Assembly: GCA_016708765.1 (NCBI GenBank) | Contig: JADJFD010000001.1 | Coordinates: 930,001-994,000 of the forward strand | Direction: 5' to 3' | Length of the DNA: 64,000 nucleotides | Origin: Chitinophagaceae bacterium | Lineage (GTDB): Bacteria > Bacteroidota > Bacteroidia > Chitinophagales > Chitinophagaceae | Shown: one piece after another, positions 57,683 to 64,000 of the stretch | How positions within the stretch are numbered: position 1 is the stretch's first letter | Layout: every line of letters begins with the position of its first letter | Program-made: the position numbers and the translations under genes | The notes under the pieces: model-generated | What the model saw: the letters and a program-made list of their open reading frames with translations, nothing else | Databases searched by the model: none | What the model was told of the DNA's origin: nothing

Positions 57683-57814
57683 CCACAGATTACACAGATT
57701 TTCACGAATTAGATTCTTCAAAATCCTGATCTGCTTTAGATATGTTATAATGTTATAATTGAATTTATTAATAATCTGTGTTAATACGTTTAATCTGTGA
57801 GAATCTGTGTTCAG
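57683..57814. repeat. Inverted CACAGATTACACAG-type repeats between trpC and trpF
   Basis: CACAGATTACACAGATT near 57684-57700, and TAATCTGTG at 57772-57780 and again at 57791-57799, then aatctgtgttcag. CACAGATTA and TAATCTGTG are perfect inverted 9-mers. The unit resembles a widespread small intergenic repeat of environmental bacteria. Confidence 0.6.
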
Positions 57815-57818
57815 TTTT

Positions 57819-58613
57819 TTAATTGGGCTTCAGCCCAATCACAAATTCCTCAAATGCCTTTCCCGGCTGTTCTTCTTTCATAAAATTCTCACCAATCAAA
57901 AATCCTTTATAACCGGCATTTCGCAAAGTTACAATAGTATCTACGCTGCTGATGCCACTTTCTGCAATCGCTGGTTTTTCTTTAGGAATTTTATCAATCA
58001 ATTCTAAGGAAGTATTAATATCTACTTCAAATGTTTTCAGGTTCCGGTTGTTCACTCCAACCATCGTTACTTCATCGCAACAATGCCCTAACTCTTCTTC
58101 ATTATGCACTTCGAGAATGCTTTCCAATCCAATGCTTTTTGCATAGGATGCAAAGTCTTTCACTTCTTTAATAGACAAGCAGGCAGCAATCAATAAAATA
58201 ACATCTGCGCCAAAAGCCTTGGCTTCTGCTATCTGCCATTTATCAATTATAAAATCTTTGCGAAGCACCGGAATATCTGTTATAACCTTTGTCTGTATTA
58301 GATCATCTAGGTCGCCACCAAAAAATTCATCATCTGTCAACACAGAAATACCGGCCGCTCCTTTATTATATGACGTTACAACAGGTTCCACTTCAAGTTC
58401 TTTTGTCTTAAACCAACCCTTGCTTGGGCTTTTTCTTTTGAACTCTGCTATGATGCCATTACTTCCCGGGAACAATAAATTCTCAGCCAAAGAACGATTA
58501 GCTATTTTCCAGAAAAAGCCATCCTTCTCAAACCGCTCTATACTGCTCATCGGTTTGAACTTTTCTACTTCTTTTCTTTTAGCTGCAACGATAGTATCTA
58601 AGATTGTACTCAT
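57819..58613 (-). CDS. trpC: Indole-3-glycerol phosphate synthase
   Basis: Closes the indole ring of CdRP. 264 residues with ILDTIVAAKRKEVEKFKP, IAEFKRKSPSKGWFK (Lys and phosphate site), ISVLTDDEFFGGDLDDL, VLRKDFIIDKWQIAEAKAFGADVILLIAACL, GVNNRNLKTFEVDIN and AESGISSVDTIVTL. The C-terminus (IGLKPN) is encoded by a small palindrome ATTGGGCT/AGCCCAAT (57822-57839). The start overlaps the trpD stop by four bases (ATGA), so it is translationally coupled. Confidence 0.95.
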   Translation of the reverse strand: MSTILDTIVAAKRKEVEKFKPMSSIERFEKDGFFWKIANRSLAENLLFPGSNGIIAEFKRKSPSKGWFKTKELEVEPVVTSYNKGAAGISVLTDDEFFGGDLDDLIQTKVITDIPVLRKDFIIDKWQIAEAKAFGADVILLIAACLSIKEVKDFASYAKSIGLESILEVHNEEELGHCCDEVTMVGVNNRNLKTFEVDINTSLELIDKIPKEKPAIAESGISSVDTIVTLRNAGYKGFLIGENFMKEEQPGKAFEEFVIGLKPN

Positions 58614-59602
58614 TGTAATGCAATCAATTTATTTAATGATTCATTAGCTTTCCCACTATCCAAACTTTCCACTGCCATATGATATGCTTCATCATAGCTT
58701 TTATACTTACCAGTGCAATGTAATGCCATCGCTGCATTTGCCAGCACAACCGCATTCTGCGCAAAAGTTCCTTCCCCTTTTAATATGGATGTAAAAATCT
58801 TTGCTGCTTCGTCTACTGAGTTTCCTCCGCTTATATCGTTAGCAGAAACCATTCGTTTGCCCAATTGTTCTGGCGTCATTATTCTTTCTCCTTCATTGGT
58901 GATAACCTTTGTGTCATTCGTCAATGAAATCTCATCATAACCATCCAAGCTATGAATAATGGTAAATGCTTTTTCTGATTGTTGTAATAAATAATTATAA
59001 ATCCTAGCCATCTCCAAACTATAAACACCAACTAATTGATAAGTTGGGTGTGCAGGATTCGCCATCGGCCCAAGCATATTAAAGAAAGTTCGCATGGCAA
59101 GATTCTTTCTGATCGGCCCAACTGTTTTTAATGCCGGATGAAATAATGGTGCATGTAAAAAACAGATACCAGCTTCTTCTATCTCTTTCTTTAATTTATC
59201 ATTATCACTTTTAAATGTATAACCGAGTTGTTCCATTACATTACTGGAACCGCTGATAGACGAAGCTCCATAGTTACCATGTTTGGCCACTTTTTGTCCG
59301 GCACCTGCTACAATAAAACAACTCAGTGTAGAAATATTAAATGTATTTTTTCCATCACCACCTGTGCCAACGATGTCCATTGTTTCAAATTCGTTCAAAT
59401 CTGATTTTACACATAATTCTAATAAAGCATCCCTGAAACCCTGTAACTCTTCAATGGTTATGCTGCGCATTAGATACACAGTCATGAAAGCTGTGACTTC
59501 ATGCTCATTATACATCCCTTTACCAATGTTCACCAGCACTTCCTTTGCCTTTTCTTTTGTTAAGGTTTTGTGTTCGAATAAAAATTGTAAATTTTTTTTC
59601 AT
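58610..59602 (-). CDS. trpD: Anthranilate phosphoribosyltransferase
   Basis: Transfers phosphoribosyl from PRPP to anthranilate. 330 residues with VNIGKGMYNEHEVTAFMTVYLMRS, DIVGTGGDGKNTFNIST (PRPP loop), KHGNYGASSISGSSNVMEQLG, ICFLHAPLFHPALKTVGPIRKNLAMRTFFNMLGPMANPA, and LDGYDEISLTNDTKV. It lies 112 bases after trpG, with two palindromic repeats in that spacer, and overlaps trpC by four bases. Confidence 0.95.
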   Translation of the reverse strand: MKKNLQFLFEHKTLTKEKAKEVLVNIGKGMYNEHEVTAFMTVYLMRSITIEELQGFRDALLELCVKSDLNEFETMDIVGTGGDGKNTFNISTLSCFIVAGAGQKVAKHGNYGASSISGSSNVMEQLGYTFKSDNDKLKKEIEEAGICFLHAPLFHPALKTVGPIRKNLAMRTFFNMLGPMANPAHPTYQLVGVYSLEMARIYNYLLQQSEKAFTIIHSLDGYDEISLTNDTKVITNEGERIMTPEQLGKRMVSANDISGGNSVDEAAKIFTSILKGEGTFAQNAVVLANAAMALHCTGKYKSYDEAYHMAVESLDSGKANESLNKLIALQ

Positions 59603-59734
59603 ACCCCTGTCCCCTAAAGGGGAACTTAGTTTTATAATTAATAAAATTATTTAGTTAATCTTTATTTTATAGCTACTCGAATGATTTCAAAATTAAAGTT
59701 CACCAAAGTCCCCTTTAGGAGGTTGGGGGCTTTA
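59603..59734. repeat. Two palindromic repeats around the trpG-trpD spacer
   Basis: CCCCTAAAGGGG at 59611-59622 is immediately upstream of the trpD start. A related element CCCCTTTAGGAGGTTGGGGG (59710-59729) is in inverted orientation and forms the end of trpG: the last TrpG codons KPPTS-stop come from the repeat. Confidence 0.6.
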
Positions 59735-60296
59735 ACCAATTTCTCATAATTACTTCTCCATCAGGTGTCAAAATACTTTCCGGATGAAATTGCACACCTT
59801 GAACATCAAATTTTTTATGTTGTAACGCCATAATATAGTTGTTCTCATCTCTTGCTGTTATTTCTAATTCATAAGGAAAATTCTTTTCATCAATAATCCA
59901 GCTATGGTAACGACCAACTTCAATTGAATCAGGCAAATCTTTAAACAAATCACTTTTCTTTTTTCTATCTATTTGAATTGGCATAGCAACACCATGATAA
60001 ACTGTAGAAAGATTGGTCAACTTACCACCAAATGCTTCACCAATTGCCTGATGACCGAGACAAACACCAAGAATTGATTTCGTTGCAGCAAATTCTTTTA
60101 TCAACGGTAACAGCAGTCCTGCTTCTTCTGGTATACCAGGACCAGGTGATAAAATAATCTTATCATACTCTTTTATTTTTTCCAATGCAATCTGGTCGTT
60201 ACGAAATACATCCACTTTTTCATGGGTAATCTTTTCCACCAAATGGACAAGGTTGTAAGTAAACGAATCGTAATTATCAAAAACTAAAATCTTCAT
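59715..60296 (-). CDS. trpG: Anthranilate synthase component II (glutamine amidotransferase)
   Basis: Supplies ammonia to TrpE. 193 residues with LVFDNYDSFTYNLVHLVEKI, LSPGPGIPEEAGLL, ILGVCLGHQAIGEAFGG (catalytic Cys) and GVQFHPESILTPDGEVIMRNWL (catalytic His, Glu). Only two bases separate it from the trpE stop. The last residues (KPPTS) lie in a repeat element. It could also serve pabA function, but the operon position argues for anthranilate. Confidence 0.95.
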   Translation of the reverse strand: MKILVFDNYDSFTYNLVHLVEKITHEKVDVFRNDQIALEKIKEYDKIILSPGPGIPEEAGLLLPLIKEFAATKSILGVCLGHQAIGEAFGGKLTNLSTVYHGVAMPIQIDRKKKSDLFKDLPDSIEVGRYHSWIIDEKNFPYELEITARDENNYIMALQHKKFDVQGVQFHPESILTPDGEVIMRNWLKPPTS

Positions 60297-60298
60297 AC

Positions 60299-61714
60299 TT
60301 AAATATCTTTTGCGAGGCCAATCGCTTTTTTTAATGCCCCAAGTTTATTATTTACTTCCTGCAATTCATTTTCAGGGTTACTTGCGGCTACAACTCCGGC
60401 TCCCGCCTGATATGTTAAAGTATTATGCTGACTTAAAAATGTTCTAATCATGATTGCATGATTACAACTTCCGTCAAATCCCATAAAACCGATTGCACCT
60501 CCATAATAACTTCTTGCAGTCGGTTCATAATTGTCGATTAATTCCATTGCCTTAAACTTTGGTGCACCACTTAATGTTCCTGCCGGAAAAGTTTTTGCCA
60601 TCAACTCAAATGGATTACTATTCTCTCTCACTTTAGCTTTCACTTCACTCACCAAATGGATAACATGAGAAAAATATTGTACTTGCCGATATTGAGACAC
60701 CGATACCTCATCACAAACACGGCTCAAATCATTTCTGGCTAAATCAACCAGCATAACATGTTCTGCATTTTCTTTTGCATCTTCCAATAATCTTTCCGTT
60801 GCTTTTTTATCGGCTTCATCATCACCAGTTCTTTTAAATGTTCCTGCAATAGGATGAACTATAGCCGTTCCATCCTGAATCACTAATTGTGCTTCCGGCG
60901 AAGAGCCCATCAACTTATAGTCTCCATAATCGAAGAAGAATAAATATGGAGAAGGATTTACACTCCGCAATGCTCTGTACACATTAAATTCGTCTCCAAT
61001 AAATTTTTGCTGAAATCTTCTGCTTAATACAATCTGAAATACATCACCTCTATGACAACTGGCAATTCCTTTTTCAACTATCTTCTTATATTCTTCATCC
61101 GTCATATTTGTCATCTCTTCTCCTTTCGGAGCAAAAGGATAAACAGGAACATCTTTACTTCTTATCAATGATTCTACAACTGCCACATCACTTTCAACGC
61201 CAGCAATTTTATTTTCACAAATAAATAATTCGTCTTTAAAATGGTTGATGGCAATCACATATTGATAAAGCCTATAACGCATTAGTGGAATTGCTTCAAG
61301 ATTTGAGCTACGAGTTACAAGACTTACCGTATCAAAAAACTGCACAGCATCATATGATGTATAACCAAATAAACCTTGTGCAAATTTTTCTTCTTTTGTA
61401 TCGCCTTGCTTACTATCAAATTTTTGCATGAAGTCCCACAACAGTTGTGGCACTTCGTTTTTGTTTTTAAAACTAACCTTTTCAGGATTTCGTCCCGGTA
61501 ATTTGAATTCAACAGATTCCTTTGAGCTGATTTCCATTCCACCAATTGCATTGATGCAGATAAAAGAATAGCTATTCTCCGAACTATGATGATCTGTACT
61601 TTCCAATAATATTGTATCCCTGAATCGATCTCGTAAACGCAGATAAATGCTAACAGGTGTAAAAACATCGGCCAGCAGCCTTTTGCAAGAGGTAGTTATT
61701 TCTATTTTCTTCAT
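60299..61714 (-). CDS. trpE: Anthranilate synthase component I
   Basis: Converts chorismate to anthranilate with TrpG. 471 residues with ILLESTDHHSSENSYSFI (the LLES motif for tryptophan feedback binding), FAQGLFGYTSYDAVQFFD, GDVFQIVLSRRFQQKF, RSVNPSPYLFFFDYGDYKLMGSSPE, HPIAGTFKRTGDDEADKKATERLL, DLARNDLSRVC and TFPAGTLSGAPKFKAMELID. First structural gene of the trp operon. It is preceded by a leader peptide and terminator (61773-61881), so transcription is under attenuation control. Confidence 0.96.
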   Translation of the reverse strand: MKKIEITTSCKRLLADVFTPVSIYLRLRDRFRDTILLESTDHHSSENSYSFICINAIGGMEISSKESVEFKLPGRNPEKVSFKNKNEVPQLLWDFMQKFDSKQGDTKEEKFAQGLFGYTSYDAVQFFDTVSLVTRSSNLEAIPLMRYRLYQYVIAINHFKDELFICENKIAGVESDVAVVESLIRSKDVPVYPFAPKGEEMTNMTDEEYKKIVEKGIASCHRGDVFQIVLSRRFQQKFIGDEFNVYRALRSVNPSPYLFFFDYGDYKLMGSSPEAQLVIQDGTAIVHPIAGTFKRTGDDEADKKATERLLEDAKENAEHVMLVDLARNDLSRVCDEVSVSQYRQVQYFSHVIHLVSEVKAKVRENSNPFELMAKTFPAGTLSGAPKFKAMELIDNYEPTARSYYGGAIGFMGFDGSCNHAIMIRTFLSQHNTLTYQAGAGVVAASNPENELQEVNNKLGALKKAIGLAKDI

Positions 61715-61740
61715 AATTAATTATCTTAATCTTCAATGCC

Positions 61741-61764
61741 TTCTTCGCTTCAGCTACGAAGGGC
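61741..61764. repeat. Dispersed CTTCG/CGAAG repeat in the trp leader, before trpE
   Basis: cttcttcgcttcagctacgaag; inverted ends CTTCG/CGAAG. Related to 30042-30090 and 49888-49912. It lies between the attenuator terminator and trpE. Confidence 0.4.
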
Positions 61765-61772
61765 AAGAAAAA

Positions 61773-61792
61773 GCCCCGAACTCTGTCGGGGC
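61773..61792 (-). terminator. Attenuator terminator of the trp operon
   Basis: On the minus strand: GCCCCGA-N6-TCGGGGC (7-bp GC-rich stem, 6-base loop) followed by UUUUU (61768-61772). It lies 33 bases after the leader-peptide stop and 58 before the trpE ATG. The 5' arm and loop (61795-61780, CAGGCCCCGACAGAGU) can instead pair with 61842-61828 (ACUCUGAAGGGGCUG) in the leader, forming a longer antiterminator. Confidence 0.85.
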
Positions 61793-61824
61793 CTGAATAT
61801 ATTTTTTCAAATACAGTAATTACA

Positions 61825-61881
61825 TTACAGCCCCTTCAGAGTTGTATGCCACCACCATATTTTATTTGTTATCTGTATCAT
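61825..61881 (-). CDS. trpL: trp leader peptide with three consecutive Trp codons
   Basis: An 18-codon ORF, MIQITNKIWWWHTTLKGL-stop, with TGG TGG TGG at 61857-61849. The stop codon adjoins the 5' strand of the antiterminator (61842-61828). A ribosome finishing at the stop would cover that strand and allow the terminator. A ribosome stalled on the Trp codons (low charged tRNA-Trp) leaves it free to pair and prevents termination. This is the classical leader-peptide attenuation logic. A promoter -7 box lies seven bases upstream, so the mRNA is nearly leaderless. Confidence 0.85.
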   Translation of the reverse strand: MIQITNKIWWWHTTLKGL

Positions 61882-61888
61882 TACCGGA

Positions 61889-61919
61889 CAAATATAAAAG
61901 TAAAATCATAATTGCCCAA
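61889..61919 (-). promoter_or_regulatory. trp operon promoter TTGG-N19-TATATTTG
   Basis: A perfect -7 box TATATTTG (61896-61889) with TTGG at the -33 position (61919-61916) and a 19-base spacer, directly upstream of the leader peptide. The predicted start of transcription is only a few bases before the leader ATG at 61881. Confidence 0.6.
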
Positions 61920-61954
61920 TTATTTTTAGATTTATGCAACTCTAATAAATTATT

Positions 61955-62242
61955 ATGCAGATTCTACACAAAAAAGACGGCAACAAAGGCTTCTTTCATA
62001 TCGGCGATGAAAATAATACGCTGGCTAAAATGACTTACAGCATGGCAGGAGCAGAAAAAATGATTATTGACCATACAGAAGTAAGTGAGGAATTACGAGG
62101 AAAGAATGCAGGTTACCAAATGGTTTCTGCAGCAGTTGAATATGCCAGAGAAAATGCAATCAGGATAATTCCCCTTTGCCCATTTGCTAATTCTGTTTTC
62201 AAAAAGAAGTCCGAATTGGGAGATGTATTATTCACCCATTAA
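61955..62242 (+). CDS. Small GNAT-type N-acetyltransferase (YjdJ/GCN5-related)
   Basis: 95 residues of the short acetyltransferase family: GNKGFFHIGDENNTLAKMTYSM, IIDHTEVSEELRGKNAGYQMVSAAVEYARENAIRIIPLCPFANSVFKK. The RGKNAGYQ acetyl-CoA loop and the C-terminal PLCPFA motif are typical. No signal peptide. It is divergent from the trp operon, sharing the 73-base intergenic region. Substrate unknown. Confidence 0.8.
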   Translation: MQILHKKDGNKGFFHIGDENNTLAKMTYSMAGAEKMIIDHTEVSEELRGKNAGYQMVSAAVEYARENAIRIIPLCPFANSVFKKKSELGDVLFTH

Positions 62243-62331
62243 TTAAATCAATTATATATCGAATATTTTCCATCAGCGGTTCATTTAAATATTCATTTCT
62301 TACTTATCTTGTTGCACTAAAATATTCGCTA

Positions 62332-64000
62332 TGGTTACCAAACGTTATGCTCTGATTTTTTCCTTCTTCTTTTTATTCCTAACAATTAATACTACTGCAC
62401 AGGATGATGCCGGCTACACAATACCCCCAAAAGATATTGCTGATATGTTATTGGCAAAACCAACGCCTGGTGTAAGAGTGGATGACAAAGGCACTTGGAT
62501 GTTGTTTATGCAAAGCAACAGTTATCCATCGGTGGAAGAATTGGCAAGACCAGAATTAAAAATTGCTGGCCTTCGTATCAACCCCGCCAACTTTGCCCCA
62601 AGCCGTCAGAATTTTATTAATGATCTTTCTCTTCGTAATATTCAAACTGGTAAGGATTACAAAATAACTGGTCTGCCTTCACCACTATATGCAGGAAGTG
62701 TTTCTTTTAGTCCCGACGATAAAAAAATTGCTTTTACAAATACTAATCCCACACATGTGGATTTATATGTAATTGATGTAGCAACACAGAAAGCAACGAA
62801 AGTAAATAAGACTGCACTGAATGTAATTTCTGGAGGTGTTCAATGGTACGATGCTACTACTTTGCTATATAGAACAATTATAAAATCAGTTGCTGCTGCA
62901 CCAGTTCGTCCTGCTGTACCTACCGGCCCAACTGTTCAGGAAAATTATGGCAAAGCATCTCCAAGACCAACCTACCAGGATCTTATTAAAAATCCGTACG
63001 ATGAAAAGCTTTATGAGTTTTATGCAACTACACAGTTGGTAAAAAATGTAAATGGTATTGAAACAAAAATTGGTAGTCCGGCTATTTATGCTAACACAAA
63101 TATTTCTCCTGATAAAAAATATATGATTGTCCGCACCTTGAAGAAACCATTCTCTTATACCGTTCCTGCATCTGGATTTCCATCTACTTATGCAATTACA
63201 GACATGAATGGTAAAATAGTAAAACATTTAGCCGATGTGCCTTCGTCGGAAACGGCTCCTTCCGGAAATGATAATGTGATGATGGCCCCTCGCAGTTTTG
63301 ACTGGAGAGATGATGAAGCTGCCACGGTAACTTGGTGCATGCCACTAGACAGTGGTATGATTAAAAAAAATATTGATTTTCATGACGCCGTCTATGCCTT
63401 ATCTGCTCCATTTAATACCGAGGCAAAACAATTATTCAAAACTCAAATGCGTTTCCAAGGTGTTACATGGGGCAATGCGACTTTTGCTATGATATCTGAA
63501 GGATTAAGAGGCAAACAAAAAACACAGGTAAGCCAATACAATCCTTCTACGGGAGAAATGACATTATTGATGGAAAGAAATATTACTGATGCTTATTCCG
63601 ATCCCGGCAATCCGGTTACCGTACAAAATCAATGGAAAAGAGAAGTTGTAAAATTAATCGACAATGGAACCAAATTATTAATGAATAATACAACTGGAAG
63701 TTCACCAAAAGGCGATTTACCTTTTTTAGCAACTTTTGATCTTACAACTAAAAAAACAAATATTATCTGGAGATGCAATGAAGGTTTTTATGAAAGCATC
63801 ACCAAAATTTTAGATGCTGACAAACTAGAATTGTTGACAAGAAAAGAAAGTGAATCCGTTGTTCCTAATTACTGGATCAAAAATCTGAAAGCAAAAATTG
63901 CTGACAGACAAATTACCCAATTCACTAATCCTTACCCACAAATGGATGGAGTTACCAAAGAAAAAATAAAATACAAAAGAGCCGATGGAGTTGATCTTAC
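62332..64000 (+). CDS. S9 family peptidase (prolyl-oligopeptidase type), N-terminal part cut by the window end
   Basis: Begins with a signal peptide (MVTKRYALIFSFFFLFLTINTTAQ) and continues as a beta-propeller domain: VSFSPDDKKIAFTNTNPTHVDLYVIDVATQKATKV, IYANTNISPDKKYMIVRTLKKPFSY, ITKILDADKLELLTRKESE. The frame is open to the last base. Bacteroidota S9 peptidases of this type are ~800 residues, and the catalytic Ser/Asp/His domain would lie beyond the window. A secreted exopeptidase is likely. The call is based on the propeller pattern. Confidence 0.8.

Noticed and set aside
61822..61860. An alternative leader reading MVVAYNSEGAVM in another frame
   Set aside because: It has no Trp codons and no relation to the terminator logic; the frame with three TGG codons explains the structure.
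62886..63227. A minus-strand frame of 113 codons within the S9 peptidase gene
   Set aside because: Antisense shadow: the plus strand is an uninterrupted secreted peptidase frame across the region.

Overview
The window looks like a chromosomal segment of a Bacteroidota bacterium, most likely Chitinophagaceae-like. Supporting signs are the AT-rich coding sequence, near-absence of Shine-Dalgarno sequences, several promoter boxes of the Bacteroidota type (TAnnTTTG), TonB-dependent receptors with carboxypeptidase-regulatory-like N-termini, a type IX secretion component (SprE/PorW) plus a cargo protein with a type IX sorting domain, and a bactofilin-AtpZ gene pair. No rRNA, tRNA, CRISPR array, prophage or transposase gene was found.

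Layout. 0-7 kb: a class I amidotransferase / ATP-grasp-like pair, a cupin, a four-gene membrane/lipoprotein/haem operon bracketed by imperfect direct repeats, and tex. 7-20 kb (all minus strand): a heavy-metal block with CzcB, a CzcA-TolC fusion, two TonB receptors (one with an N-terminal HMA domain), a TlpA-like thioredoxin, a secreted HMA protein with Cys-rich tandem repeats, and a HYC_CC_PP protein. 20-30 kb: a putative porin, a lipoprotein, a type IX-secreted endonuclease I, a chimeric pseudogene scar, an M23 peptidase with tandem C-terminal repeats, and sucC. 30-36 kb: a subclass B1 metallo-beta-lactamase, an adenylate cyclase-TPR protein, a GNAT, and an overlapping bactofilin/AtpZ/SprT-like operon. 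36-54 kb: sprE/porW, a PBP1A, ahcY, pdxJ, peptidases, a CHAT-TPR protein and small conserved genes. 54-62 kb: a complete trp operon (minus strand, trpE-G-D-C-F-B-A). The window ends inside an S9 peptidase.

Main points. (1) Upstream of trpE is a full attenuator: an 18-residue leader peptide with three consecutive Trp codons, a rho-independent terminator and a long competing antiterminator. (2) The metal block combines secreted, outer-membrane and efflux parts, with operator-like palindromes. (3) Short GC-rich palindromic repeats cluster in the trp operon, and one is inserted in frame inside trpA. (4) Two gene cassettes are bracketed by direct repeats of neighbouring chromosomal genes, as expected from single-crossover integration. 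(5) Five genes (amidotransferase, tex, czcA, a thioredoxin, trpB) each lack exactly one base at an A/T run. This suggests sequence error more than decay. The CHAT gene instead carries an in-frame TAA.
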